Shown piece by piece: positions 40,615-50,028 of a stretch of 64,000 nucleotides of DNA. How positions within the stretch are numbered: position 1 is the first letter of the stretch; the number at the start of each line of letters is the position of its first letter. The notes under the pieces were generated by a model. The model was not told the origin of the DNA and ran no database searches. It saw only the letters and a program-made list of their open reading frames with translations. Location of the stretch: contig NZ_CP045369.1 of NCBI RefSeq assembly GCF_009363535.1, positions 2,119,001 through 2,183,000 of the forward strand, read 5' to 3'. The translations under genes and the position numbers were made by a program. Source of the DNA: Microbulbifer sp. THAF38. GTDB lineage: Bacteria; Pseudomonadota; Gammaproteobacteria; Pseudomonadales; Cellvibrionaceae.

Positions 40615-42186
40615 ATGGTGGATATCAATTCTACTTTGCTGCTTGAGGTGGCGTTGGATCTCGCGAATAGCCTGAACAATAGCGATCGGTTTGAGCGATT
40701 GCTCTCCACCATCCGTAAGGCCATTAAGTGCGATGCGGTTGCCCTGCTGGGCTTGAATGGTGAGGTGCTTACACCCCTGGCTGTGCAGGGCTTAGCGAGG
40801 CGTACATTGGGTCGGCGCTTCCTGGTTAGTGAGCATCCTCGCCTGGCTCAAATCTGTAACTCTGAAACACCTGTACGTTTTCCCTCCGATTGTAACCTGC
40901 CAGATCCCTTTGATGGTTTGCTGCTGGATAGGGAAGGGGACCTGCCAGTCCACTCCTGCCTCGGTTTGCCGCTCTATTCCGATAATCACCTGGTGGGGCT
41001 GCTCACTTTGGATAGCATGGCATCTGATGCCTACAGCCTGATTAGTGATCGAACCCTCGAACTGATCGCGGCGCTGTCGGCGGCAACCCTCAAAACCGCC
41101 TTGGAACTTAAAGCACTTTCTCTTTCTGCTGAGCATGCCGAGCAATTGGTGAAAGAGTTGACCCAGGAAGCTTTTCAGCGGGATGGTGGCGAGCTGATCG
41201 GTGAGAGCAAGGTGATGAAAACCTTGCGCAGTGATATTGAGCTGGTCGCAGGGTCCGATTACAACGTGCTTATTCTCGGGGAAACGGGCGTAGGCAAGGA
41301 ACTGGTTGCCCGCACGGTGCACAGGCTATCACCGCGCAGGGAAAAACCCTTGGTGTATCTCAACTGTGCCTCCCTGACAGAAACATTGGCAGAGGCTGAA
41401 CTGTTCGGACATGCCAAAGGGGCTTTTACTGGCGCTGAACGGGAGCGCCCCGGTAAGTTTCTGCTGGCGAATGGTGGCACTCTTTTTCTGGATGAAGTGG
41501 GTGAGCTGCCTTTATCTGTACAGGGCAAACTACTGCGGGTACTGCAAAGTGGTGAGATCCAGCCTGTTGGTAAAGATGCGGTGCAGCATGTGGATGTGCG
41601 CATTGTTGCGGCAACTAATAGAGACTTGCTGAAAGAGATCGCAAAGGGTGCTTTCAGGGCCGATTTATACCATCGTCTCTCTGTGTACCCTCTGGAAGTC
41701 CCCGCGCTGTCGCAGAGGGAAAACGATATTCTCTTGCTGGCGGACTACTTTTTGGAGAGGTCTACAAGAAAACTGGGTTTCCGCCAGCTAAGGCTCACTG
41801 CGGATGCTTCCAGCAAATTAAAGCGCTACGGATGGCCGGGCAACGTGCGGGAGTTGGAGCATATCATCAGCCGCGCAGCACTCAAGGCCAGAAAAAACTC
41901 ATCTCCCTCTGAAATTGTATCGCTAACCGCAGCGCATATAGAGATCCCTGAAGATATAGCGCCACAGCCAGACTTTGAAAAACCACTTGAGCCGACGCTC
42001 GAAGCAATAAACCTCAGAGCCGCGACCGAAGATTACCAACGAGATCTTATTAAACATATCTTGATTCAGTGTGAAGGAAATTGGAGCAGGGCTGCCAAAT
42101 TGCTTTCTACTGACCGGGGAAATTTGGTCCGTCTTTCAAAGCGGCTGGGTATTTATGTTAAAAAAGAGATCGTCGGAGTGAAGTGA
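40615..42186 (+). CDS. norR: NorR-type nitric-oxide-responsive sigma-54 activator
   Basis: This 523-residue protein has an N-terminal GAF domain (about 15-170) that in NorR carries the NO-sensing mononuclear iron. A central AAA+ domain follows, with Walker A (GETGVGKE), the sigma-54 contact loop [14 protein letters not shown] and Walker B ([14 protein letters not shown]), then [19 protein letters not shown]-terminal Fis-type helix-turn-helix ([21 protein letters not shown]) ends it. It would activate sigma-54 promoters on exposure to NO. The sites at 40549-40585 and the sigma-54 promoter of the divergent gene give it a visible target. An AACTTA/TAAGTT inverted repeat (40594-40614) ends right at its ATG. 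Confidence 0.92.
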   Translation: MVDINSTLLLEVALDLANSLNNSDRFERLLSTIRKAIKCDAVALLGLNGEVLTPLAVQGLARRTLGRRFLVSEHPRLAQICNSETPVRFPSDCNLPDPFDGLLLDREGDLPVHSCLGLPLYSDNHLVGLLTLDSMASDAYSLISDRTLELIAALSAATLKTALELKALSLSAEHAEQLVKELTQEAFQRDGGELIGESKVMKTLRSDIELVAGSDYNVLILGETGVGKELVARTVHRLSPRREKPLVYLNCASLTETLAEAELFGHAKGAFTGAERERPGKFLLANGGTLFLDEVGELPLSVQGKLLRVLQSGEIQPVGKDAVQHVDVRIVAATNRDLLKEIAKGAFRADLYHRLSVYPLEVPALSQRENDILLLADYFLERSTRKLGFRQLRLTADASSKLKRYGWPGNVRELEHIISRAALKARKNSSPSEIVSLTAAHIEIPEDIAPQPDFEKPLEPTLEAINLRAATEDYQRDLIKHILIQCEGNWSRAAKLLSTDRGNLVRLSKRLGIYVKKEIVGVK

Positions 42187-42210
42187 CACTACGCTGCCCT
42201 ATCTAAGTGA

Positions 42211-42489
42211 TGCGAAATATGTATAGATAAGGATGTCAGGCAATCCATAGTTGTTGGTGTTATTGCCCTGCTGATCGGAATCGCTGCATTTGCTTATAAT
42301 TGGCTGATTGTAGGTGGAGGTTGGCAGTATTTCCGTGTTTTTCTGTTTCCAGGAAATTTAGTACTATCCCTATTTACTGAAGAAATTGACTTTTGGCCAA
42401 AGCTGGCCTTGCAAATGAGCGGGCAGTTTATAGTGACATTCTCTGCTACCTACTTGGTACGAAGGGCACTAAATAGTGTTGCTCATTAA
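42211..42489 (+). pseudogene. Start-less small membrane-protein reading frame
   Basis: This frame is open from 42211 to the TAA at 42489 and encodes protein-like sequence (VVGVIALLIGIAAFAYNW, FLFPGNLVLSLFTEEIDF, FIVTFSATYLVRRAL) with one or two membrane segments. It has no ATG, GTG or TTG before the conserved-looking part. An ATG at 42232 lies in another frame and stops after five codons, so a frameshift near the start is likely. No family is recognised. Confidence 0.4.
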
Positions 42490-43261
42490 CCTGGTTGTTT
42501 TGTATCAATTATTAGGTTAAAGCCCTACTGGCTCTATCTATCCCAACAGATGTGTCTTAAGATATTTTGGCTTATCTAAAAGTGGTTGGGCCTGCAGCGT
42601 GTTGACGAGGTTTGCGGGGGCTTAAAGGCTTCGTATTGTCAGTGGGCTTATATCAAGGTTTTTTACAAGGAAGAGTATGAACCCGGTAATAAGAAGAATT
42701 CTCCCTTTCATTTTTTTAGTTGTTACCAGTCTCTCTTGGGGTATTTACTACACTACGACTACCCATTTTAATAATTCTGGTGAGGCCAATTATGAATGGC
42801 TTTTCTTGATTGATGGCTTGTTTGTACTTCCGCTTTTGTGCTTCGTGTGTATAAAAGATAAAAAGCAGGCCCTGGTAAAGGCCGTTGTATACGTCAGTCT
42901 CGCCATTCTCGTTGGTAGCTTTATAATTCCAGATGAAAGTAAAGTTATTTGGGAGTACCTTGAGTCCGGCAGATATGTATTGCTCATTGGCTTTGTCTTA
43001 TTGGAGGTAATGGCAATTGTCACTATGTTTATGGCAATAAAGGTGGCCTTGAGCAAGCAAGAAGACCCCGATCTTGCGATTGTTTCAGCTGTTCAGAAGT
43101 ATGTAGGTAAGGGGGCACTCTGCAAAATCTTAACTTTTGAGACCCGAATGTGGATGTTCTTGTTTTGTGCAAATTCTATCAGCTTTAAACACTTTCATGG
43201 TAGTCAACATTTCAGTTACCACTTAAAAGATGGCTCTCAAAGTACAGCCCTGGGTTTCATT

Positions 43262-44306
43262 CCTAGATTCTCACAATAACCGACACACTTGGCGATAGCG
43301 AAGGAGGCCAGCTGGTTGTAGGCTAGTAAGCTTCCACACAAACAAGCCAGGAACCTCATGGGAACCCGTACCAACCAGCTGACCTTGAAAGAACGATACC
43401 AGATTGAGGTCCTTAATGGGCAGAACTATTCAGCCCGAGCCATTGGACTACGCCTCAATAGATCCAATAAGACCATCTCTCGTGAGCTTGGTCGTTACAG
43501 CCCTTACTGTGCCGAGAGTGCCCACCGTCAGGCACTGCAACGACGGCACGGAGCTATTAAACATACCAAGCTCGACTTTGCCATGCAGGTACAAATCGAC
43601 CACCAGCTGAAAAATGCAAGTCCTGAACAAATCGCTGGGCGAATGCAGCTTGAGAGGTGTGCGAAAACGGTTAGTTGTTCAACAATTTACCGCTGGGTCA
43701 GTCGACTTAACTGGAGGTCACGTCTGCCAAGGAAAGCCAAACCTTATCAGAAACGGGCAGGTTCCGAGGCAGGCGTAAAGCTTATTCCAGAGCGCATAGA
43801 TATTGATCAAAGACCTGCGATTGTCGATGAAAACACTGAGATCGGTCACTGGGAAGGCGATACAGTTTATGGTCAAGATGGCTATCTGGTGACACTGGTT
43901 GAACGAGTTTCCAAATTATTGCTCACTCGCAGAGTCCCAAATAAGAGCAAGAAAACAGTGAGCCGGGCGATCAAGCAGATGTTGAAGCCATATCAGGCCA
44001 TCTGTAAAACCATCACCTTCGATAATGGAGGAGAATTTGCAGGTCATCAATCGATTGCGCAGAAGCTAGGATGCAGAATATATTTTGCGAAACCTTACCA
44101 CTCTTGGGAACGCGGGCTGAACGAAAACACTAATGGCCTTTTGAGGCGCTTCTTCCCAAAAGGAGTGGAAATTGGCAAGATACCAAAAAGCCGTATTGAT
44201 GACGCAGTGTTTCGAATCAATACTCGACCTAGGAAAGTACTAAATTACTTGAGCCCGCTGGAATTTTTGGCGGGTAAACGTGTGTCACTTATGTTGGCAA
44301 TCTAGG
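43262..44306 (+). mobile_element. IS30-family insertion sequence, copy 3 (1045 bp)
   Basis: The ends and length equal those of copies 1 and 2. ATT direct repeats flank it at 43259-43261 and 44307-44309. It interrupts a membrane-protein gene in the reading direction of that gene. Confidence 0.96.
43358..44305 (+). CDS. IS30-family transposase (copy 3)
   Basis: The 315-residue DDE transposase is identical in protein sequence to the other two copies, and its motifs are intact. Confidence 0.97.
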   Translation: MGTRTNQLTLKERYQIEVLNGQNYSARAIGLRLNRSNKTISRELGRYSPYCAESAHRQALQRRHGAIKHTKLDFAMQVQIDHQLKNASPEQIAGRMQLERCAKTVSCSTIYRWVSRLNWRSRLPRKAKPYQKRAGSEAGVKLIPERIDIDQRPAIVDENTEIGHWEGDTVYGQDGYLVTLVERVSKLLLTRRVPNKSKKTVSRAIKQMLKPYQAICKTITFDNGGEFAGHQSIAQKLGCRIYFAKPYHSWERGLNENTNGLLRRFFPKGVEIGKIPKSRIDDAVFRINTRPRKVLNYLSPLEFLAGKRVSLMLAI

Positions 44307-44717
44307 ATTTATTTAGTATTGCTGGAACTACCTATCGTTCATTTAATAGCATACTTTGTGTGGTCTCCCACTGCTGCCAACATTATCAGCTTTCTCAGTA
44401 TTCTGGGGTTATTGTTCTTGATTTCCGATTATCGTTCCATGTCTAGGCGACCAGTCTCTATTACGGTAGATAGCCTGGTTGTTCGCTATGGAATTTTTCA
44501 CAGTAAAACAATTCCTCTGGAAGATATCCAATCTATTAATAAAAGTAATGGCTATATTGAGAGGCGAGGTGGCGTAAAACGCTATAATTTATTCGGCAAC
44601 CCAAATGTTGTTGTCGAGGTAAAGTTAAAGAATGAATCAATAGAAAAAGTTTATATTGGGCTGGATCATCCTGAGATTTTTATAGCGAGCCTAGATAGGG
44701 CGGCTAAAGCTTCTTGA

Positions 44718-45113
44718 TTGATAGGTGGAAAATATTTTTTTGAATGTTTATATGGTTTGTTTAATTGATTTGTCTATGTTGAGTTTGCGGAAGTACTTAA
44801 GAGATCCGATCGGATGAAACTTTCATTTCTAGCTATGTGATTCTCTATTATCTTAAGCACTATAGTTCGAAAAATACGATGTTTTCTCGCAGGATAGAAA
44901 CGGGTTGTAGCCTGAAAAACTGAATGCCAGCAGTTTTTAATGAACAGGCTTTATACGCCCAATAACATTCTGACTCCGTATTTGAGAACTAGTGGATTTG
45001 CATAAATGCTACGGTCTTGAGTACAAAGACAAAAGTCATTCTCTTATTTTATATAAGAGATAAACTTCTGTTACTGCATATTGGGCGTTACTCGGCTTGG
45101 CAAGTAATTATAT
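44718..45113. other. AT-rich intergenic region (396 bp)
   Basis: No gene was seen. The right half is occupied by the inverted-repeat element at 44955-45088, which lies just beyond the 3' end of the cupin gene. Confidence 0.5.
44955..45088. repeat. 134-bp element bounded by 10-bp perfect inverted repeats, with an inner 8-bp hairpin
   Basis: ACGCCCAATA (44955-44964) and TATTGGGCGT (45079-45088) are perfect inverted copies. Inside, TCTCTTAT (45040-45047) and ATAAGAGA (45053-45060) form another perfect hairpin. The element begins about 25 bp after the stop codon of the minus-strand cupin gene. Nested inverted ends after a stop codon resemble an integron attC site, but the expected GTTRRRY core is not clear. 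A small transposon-derived repeat is the alternative. Confidence 0.45.
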
Positions 45114-45551
45114 TTATTTGTCCACGATATGAATCCCGTATTGCTTAACGAACCGCTCCTTGTCCGCTTGTGTCGGCGCATCGGATAAATTGGATACATC
45201 GTGCATAAAGGCCTCCGCCGGTCCTCCCGGTGCATTGATCACTACGAGTCGGCTGTCTGTCAGTGCTTTAAATCTGCGATGTACCTTGGGACCGGCTATC
45301 ACCAGGTCTCCGGCAGTAGCAATGAACTCGTCATCGTTAACACCGAACTCGACTTCACCTGAAACGATATAGAAAATCTCATCATCTATGTCGTGGTAGT
45401 GCCAAGGCGCACCGTTGCCTTTTGGCAGCCAACTCTCAGACACTGTGACACGTCCTGCGGTGTCGGCAGCCGTGGCGAGAAACAGTGTTGTCTCACCGCC
45501 TTCAACCTTGAGGGATTGGGCATTGGCAGGAGTAATATGCTTCGATCTCAT
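45114..45551 (-). CDS. Cupin domain protein
   Basis: This 145-residue protein has a single cupin barrel with WHYHDIDDEIFYIVSGEVEFGV (metal-ligand His/His/Glu) and GDLVIAGPKVHRRFKAL. Such small cupins act as dioxygenases, isomerases or ligand-binding proteins. The LysR-type gene divergent from it, across a 163-bp gap, is its likely regulator. Substrate unknown. Confidence 0.85.
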   Translation of the reverse strand: MRSKHITPANAQSLKVEGGETTLFLATAADTAGRVTVSESWLPKGNGAPWHYHDIDDEIFYIVSGEVEFGVNDDEFIATAGDLVIAGPKVHRRFKALTDSRLVVINAPGGPAEAFMHDVSNLSDAPTQADKERFVKQYGIHIVDK

Positions 45552-45714
45552 CGTTCAGCTCCAAGGGTTCAGTTTGATCGGGCCTGTTGATACTGGTGTT
45601 AACGGCTAGAGGCTCCAAAAAGTCCATAGCGTTTATCTTAGAGCGCAATATAATCAATACTTAGTTGAAGTTAATCATAGCTAACGTAATAATAGAATTT
45701 ACTAAAAGTATCGA

Positions 45715-46626
45715 ATGGACAAGTTGAGAAAGATGGCTCTGTTTTGCAGAGTGGTGGAACTGGGCAGTTTTGCTGCAGCTGCGGATGATCAAGGCATTAG
45801 CCCCGCAATTGTTGGGCGTCATGTGGCCGACTTGGAGAATCTACTTGGCTTGCGTTTGATCAATCGCACCACCAGGGCTATGGAAATTACCGAAGCCGGC
45901 CAGCTTTACTATCAGGGCTGTAAGGAAATGCTTGACCAGCTGGTCTCATTAGAGCAGGTCGTTTCCGGAGGTAGTGCTCAAACACCCAGTGGCATTATTC
46001 GCATTTCTGCACCGGAAGGTTTGGGCTCTCCTCACCTGTTGGAGCTTATTGAAAGCTTTCAAGCAAAGTATCCCGACGTTCTATTTGATCTTTCCCTGGA
46101 TAACGACAGAACGGATTTTGTAAGTTCCAATGTTGATATCGCTATCCGAATGGCGATCTCTCTGGAAGATAGCTCTTTAATAATGAGAAAGCTTGCAAAA
46201 ACCCCATTTGTCCTAGTCGCTGCCCCCGCCTATCTGAGAGAACATGGAACCCCTAAAACACTGGCAGATTTGTCTGGACATGCTTGTCTGAGTTTTGGCG
46301 CAACCCGCTTAGGGAATAGCTGGCCGCTGGTAACAGCGAAGGGAATTCGTAAATTCAGCCAACCCTGGAGGTTGGTGCTGAACCAAACGTACACCCATCG
46401 CGATGCTATTGCCCGTGGTATGGGAATAGGGTTATTGCCTAGGATCATGGTAGAAGAACTAATTGGCCAAGGTAAACTGATCCCAATAGAGCTCGATGCA
46501 GAATTTCCAGTGCTGGGAATCTATGCGGTATACCCCAGTCGAAAATTTCAGCCTAATCGGGTTCGCTTATTTTTAGAGCACTTGCAGGAAACGTTTTGTC
46601 TCAAGGCTGGTGCAAAGAATGAGTAG
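45715..46626 (+). CDS. LysR-family transcriptional regulator
   Basis: The 303-residue protein has an N-terminal winged helix-turn-helix (LRKMALFCRVVELGSFAAAA, GISPAIVGRHVADLENLLG, RLINRTTRAMEITEAG) and a C-terminal effector-binding domain (GIIRISAPEGLGSPHLLEL, VDIAIRMAI). It belongs to the branch that often regulates a divergent neighbour, here the cupin gene. No clear T-N11-A palindrome was singled out. Confidence 0.92.
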   Translation: MDKLRKMALFCRVVELGSFAAAADDQGISPAIVGRHVADLENLLGLRLINRTTRAMEITEAGQLYYQGCKEMLDQLVSLEQVVSGGSAQTPSGIIRISAPEGLGSPHLLELIESFQAKYPDVLFDLSLDNDRTDFVSSNVDIAIRMAISLEDSSLIMRKLAKTPFVLVAAPAYLREHGTPKTLADLSGHACLSFGATRLGNSWPLVTAKGIRKFSQPWRLVLNQTYTHRDAIARGMGIGLLPRIMVEELIGQGKLIPIELDAEFPVLGIYAVYPSRKFQPNRVRLFLEHLQETFCLKAGAKNE

Positions 46627-46692
46627 TAAAAGTTTTAGACTTAATTACATCCTAGCAGTACAGGAAGAATGATTGGGCTCGGAATGATCCTG

Positions 46693-47154
46693 TTAATACA
46701 GTAACCATACTAGCCATTCTAAAAGTTTCTCTTCATCGCTGGGCTGATCTTTAGCCATTTTAAAGCTGACTTTAGTTCTAATATTTTTATACTCTTGGGA
46801 GCTGGCTTCATATTTGAAATGTTTTGCTGCCTCAATGGCTGCCTCTTCAAAGAAACCTTCTGGAATGCTCTCGATGATACTTGGATTAACTGAATTACCA
46901 TTTTTGTCAACAAGGTACTCAACAATTGCATAGCCTTCTATCTGATTTACAAGAGCTTCTTTGGGGTAAATTGGTTGAGCTTTATAAATAGGTATAGGGT
47001 TTCCTCTTTCTCTTGCCTTGTCCTTTTCCTCCGTACTGTACCTATAGTAATCAATTAGGTATGGGCACTCTTCATATGAATTGCAGACTTTGGATAATGG
47101 AGATTCAATACAACCAGAGAGGGTAACAGTCAATAATAGAGCGAGCCTTTTCAT
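46693..47154 (-). CDS. Lipoprotein with TonB C-terminal-like domain
   Basis: The 153-residue protein has a lipobox (LLLTVTLSGC) and then a TonB-family C-terminal fold: PIYPKEALVNQIEGYAIVEYLVDKNGNSVNPSIIESIPEGFFEEAAIEAAKHFKYEA. It lacks the membrane helix and Pro-rich spacer of true TonB, so it is unlikely to energise receptors directly. Role unknown. Confidence 0.72.
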   Translation of the reverse strand: MKRLALLLTVTLSGCIESPLSKVCNSYEECPYLIDYYRYSTEEKDKARERGNPIPIYKAQPIYPKEALVNQIEGYAIVEYLVDKNGNSVNPSIIESIPEGFFEEAAIEAAKHFKYEASSQEYKNIRTKVSFKMAKDQPSDEEKLLEWLVWLLY

Positions 47155-47319
47155 TACTTCGTCTTCAAGCTTTTTGTGTTTATCTGAGATGCTCCAGTAT
47201 TGTACTACGCTCTATTTGCTGGGGGTAAATGTACTTCCTATAATCCAATGATGTTGTTTCAAAGGCAGATAACACCGGCAAAACATATATTTCAAGCTAG
47301 CTCGAACTCAAAAACCCTA

Positions 47320-49497
47320 TCACTTCCGCATCAATCGCAGCCCATTAAAAACCACCAGCAAGCTGGTGCCCATATCCGCAAATACCGCCATCCACATTGA
47401 GGCTTCGCCGGCAAAGGCGAGTGCCAGGAAAATCACTTTGATGCCGAGGGCGAGAATGATGTTTTGCCAGAGAATATGCGCGGTAGTCCGGGAGAGGCGG
47501 ATAAAGCTGGCAATCTTACCCAGGTTGTCATCCATCAGGGCAACATCGGCGGTTTCTATGGCGGCGTCGGTGCCGGTAGCGCCCATGGCGAAGCCGATAT
47601 CGGCTCGCGCCAGGGCAGGGGCGTCATTAATACCATCGCCCACCATACCGACACGCCCGTGGCCCGCCAGGGCATCCACTTCGCGCAGTTTATCTTCTGG
47701 GAGCAAGTTGCCCAGGGCCCGGTCTATGCCCACTTCCTGCGCGATGGCATCGGCGGTGTGCTGGTTGTCGCCGGTCAGCATTAGGGTTTTCACCCCCAGC
47801 TGGTGGAGTTCCTCAATGGCCTTGCGACTGGATTCCTTTACGGTATCGGCCACGGCAAATAGGGCCAGTACGCCGTTCTTATCCACCAGCATCACCACAG
47901 TCTTACCCTGGTACTCCAGCTTGGATAGCCGATCCTCGAGTTCAGCGTTGCAGACTTTTAACTCCTCCACCAGGCGATGATTGCCTAAGTAGTAGCCGGT
48001 ACCTTCGATTTCTCCGCGAATTCCCCGCCCGGCTAGGGCCTCAAAAGCCTCTACTTCTTGCAAGTTACCCTCTGCTAAATTGAGAAAGTCCGCCACGGCC
48101 TTGGAAACCGGGTGATCGGAGCGGTGGGCGAGGCTGGCGGCAAGCTGCTTGATTTGCCGCTCATCTGTGCTGTCTATAAGGGCAAAATCGGTGACTACCG
48201 GCGCACCATGGGTGATGGTGCCGGTTTTATCCAGGGCCAGCCAGCGCAGGCGGCGGCCCTCTTCGAGATAAGCTCCACCCTTGATCAATGTGCCGTGTTT
48301 TGTAGCGGCGGCCAGGCCGCTGACAATGGTGACCGGGGTAGCAATAACGAGGGCACAGGGGCAGGCGATCACCAGCAGTACCAGTGCGCGGTAAATCCAC
48401 TCCATCCAGGCGTCAGAGAAAAATAGCGGTGGAATTAGCGCAGTGGCCAGGGCTACTGCAAACACCAGGGGGGTATACCAGCGGGCGAATTGATCCACAA
48501 AGCGCTGGGTAGGGGCACGGCTGCCCTGGGCTTCTTCCACCGCATGGATAATTCGGGCAAGCACCGCATCGTTGGCGGCAGCGGTCACCTTGTATTCCAA
48601 TGCGCCGGATTCATTGATACTGCCGGCAAAAAGGCCATCGCCCGTTGTTTTGTCCACTGGCAGGCTTTCACCGGTAATCGGGGCCTGGTTTACTGCGGAG
48701 TTGCCTTTTACCACCTCGCCATCCAATGCAATGCGCTCGCCGGGCCTGACCCTGACGGTGGCACCGAGGGAAACGGTTTTGGCATCCACTTCACGCCACT
48801 GGCCATCAGCTTCAAGCACTGTGGCAGTTTCAGGAGCCAGGTCCATCAATTCGCGAATGGCATTTCTGGCACGGTCCAGTGACTTGGCTTCAATCAGCTC
48901 GGCCAGGGTAAACAGCACCATCACCATGGCCGCCTCGGGCCAGTGTCCAATCAAAAGTGCGCCTGTGACCGCAATGGACATCAGCGCATTCATATTCAGA
49001 TTGCGGTTCTTAAGGGCAATCCAGCCTTTCTTGTAGGTGGAAAGCCCCCCGCCGGCAATGGCGCCGAGCGCCAGAAGCATTACCAGCCAGTTATTCCCTC
49101 CCTGTAGCCAGAACACCAACTCAGCGGCGAGTGCCGCCAATCCCGCCGCACCCAGAATCCACCAATTGGCTTTTGCGGCTGGCGGTGCGCTTTCTGTATC
49201 TGATGGGGAGGCGATCCTGGCGTCCAGATCCAGCGGGGCGAGTATGTCCAAAATCTGCTGTTGCATACCCGGAGCGTGCCCCACCCGCAGGGTGCGTTGC
49301 ACCAGGTTGAAGTCGAGGCTGTAGATCCCTTCCAGTGGGGTGAGTTTGGCGCGGATCAGGCTTTCCTCGGTGGGGCAGTCCATCTTGGTGATCGAGAAAA
49401 GGGAGCTTTCACTCTCCTTTCCTGCGCCACTATCGACGGGTTGTTGCTGAGGTTCATCGTTGGTGCCGCAGCCACAAGTGGAATCCTGTTTTCCCAT
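47320..49497 (-). CDS. cadA: Zn/Cd/Pb-transporting P1B-type ATPase (CadA/ZntA family)
   Basis: The 725-residue protein has a Cys-rich N-terminal tail (STCGCG) and a degenerate heavy-metal-associated domain with MDCPTEES instead of CxxC. About eight helices follow, with the metal-site CPC (VIACPCALVIATP), the phosphorylation motif DKTGTITHG, TGE in APITGESLPVDK and GDGINDAPALA. The CPC motif places it among P1B ATPases that export Zn2+, Cd2+ or Pb2+. It is divergent from a cadR-type regulator across a 78-bp gap holding a MerR-type promoter. Confidence 0.93.
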   Translation of the reverse strand: MGKQDSTCGCGTNDEPQQQPVDSGAGKESESSLFSITKMDCPTEESLIRAKLTPLEGIYSLDFNLVQRTLRVGHAPGMQQQILDILAPLDLDARIASPSDTESAPPAAKANWWILGAAGLAALAAELVFWLQGGNNWLVMLLALGAIAGGGLSTYKKGWIALKNRNLNMNALMSIAVTGALLIGHWPEAAMVMVLFTLAELIEAKSLDRARNAIRELMDLAPETATVLEADGQWREVDAKTVSLGATVRVRPGERIALDGEVVKGNSAVNQAPITGESLPVDKTTGDGLFAGSINESGALEYKVTAAANDAVLARIIHAVEEAQGSRAPTQRFVDQFARWYTPLVFAVALATALIPPLFFSDAWMEWIYRALVLLVIACPCALVIATPVTIVSGLAAATKHGTLIKGGAYLEEGRRLRWLALDKTGTITHGAPVVTDFALIDSTDERQIKQLAASLAHRSDHPVSKAVADFLNLAEGNLQEVEAFEALAGRGIRGEIEGTGYYLGNHRLVEELKVCNAELEDRLSKLEYQGKTVVMLVDKNGVLALFAVADTVKESSRKAIEELHQLGVKTLMLTGDNQHTADAIAQEVGIDRALGNLLPEDKLREVDALAGHGRVGMVGDGINDAPALARADIGFAMGATGTDAAIETADVALMDDNLGKIASFIRLSRTTAHILWQNIILALGIKVIFLALAFAGEASMWMAVFADMGTSLLVVFNGLRLMRK

Positions 49498-49532
49498 GAT
49501 TATCTCTCGAATAGCCCAATGAGTGAGCCAGC

Positions 49533-49563
49533 ATTACAATCCCTCTAGTAACTATAGAGTCAA
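49533..49563 (-). promoter_or_regulatory. MerR-type promoter/operator of the P-type ATPase gene
   Basis: On the - strand TTGACT (-35, 49558-49563) and TGTAAT (-10, 49533-49538) are separated by 19 bp, the overlong spacer of MerR-family promoters. The dyad CTCTA-N7-TAGAG sits inside the spacer and is where a CadR dimer would bind and untwist the DNA. Confidence 0.85.
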
Positions 49564-49575
49564 GGGGGCGCCAGC

Positions 49576-49989
49576 ATGGAGTACCGGATAGGGGAGGCCG
49601 CCAAGCGGGCAGGCTGTAAGGTGGAAACGGTACGCTACTACGAACAGGTGGGCCTGCTGCCGCAACCGTCCAGGTCCGAGGGCAACTACCGCCTTTACTC
49701 CGAAGAGCACTTGGCGCAGTTGCGCTTTATTCGCCACTGCCGTTCACTCGATATGCCCCTTGAGGATATACGCAATCTGTTAACGCTACGGGAGCGGCCG
49801 AAGGAGCATTGTGGTGAAATCAATGCCCTGGTCGATGAGCATATTGATAGGGTAAACAGCCAAATGGCATTGCTAGAACAGCTGCGTGAAAGTTTGATGG
49901 CCCTGCGCAGCCAGTGTGCCGGCCCCGGTTATACCGACTCCTGTGAGATTGTGCGGGAGCTCTCTCACTGTGAATGTCACGATACATAA
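49576..49989 (+). CDS. cadR: Cd(II)/Pb(II)-responsive MerR-family regulator CadR
   Basis: This 137-residue protein has a MerR helix-turn-helix (YRIGEAAKRAGCKVETVRYYE, GNYRLYSEEHLAQLRFIRHC), a dimerisation helix and metal-binding cysteines. CGEINALVDEH supplies the Cys at the start of the dimer helix, and the C-terminus adds SQCAGPG, DSCEIV and HCECHD. These match CadR/PbrR-type rather than mercury regulators. It is divergent from the ATPase gene it is predicted to control. Confidence 0.92.
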   Translation: MEYRIGEAAKRAGCKVETVRYYEQVGLLPQPSRSEGNYRLYSEEHLAQLRFIRHCRSLDMPLEDIRNLLTLRERPKEHCGEINALVDEHIDRVNSQMALLEQLRESLMALRSQCAGPGYTDSCEIVRELSHCECHDT

Positions 49990-50028
49990 ATCAACGCTTA
50001 AATAATCATCTGTACCGAGAATCTCTCA

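Larger units (their letters stand above)
42677..44717 (+). pseudogene. Integral membrane protein gene interrupted by an IS30-family element
   Basis: The 5' part (42677-43261) has an AAGGAAGAG ribosome site and about four membrane helices. The 3' part (44310-44717) has two more helices and a soluble C-terminal domain of about 80 residues (VSITVDSLVVRYGIFHSKTIPLEDI), which resembles a bacterial PH-like domain. Removing the element and one ATT duplication joins STALGFI to YLVLLELPIVHL in frame, giving a 330-residue protein. Function unknown. Neither fragment is likely to work alone. Confidence 0.88.

Noticed and set aside
47366..47980. Long + strand open frame opposite the P-type ATPase gene
   Set aside because: Antisense shadow. 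The minus-strand frame carries all ATPase motifs.
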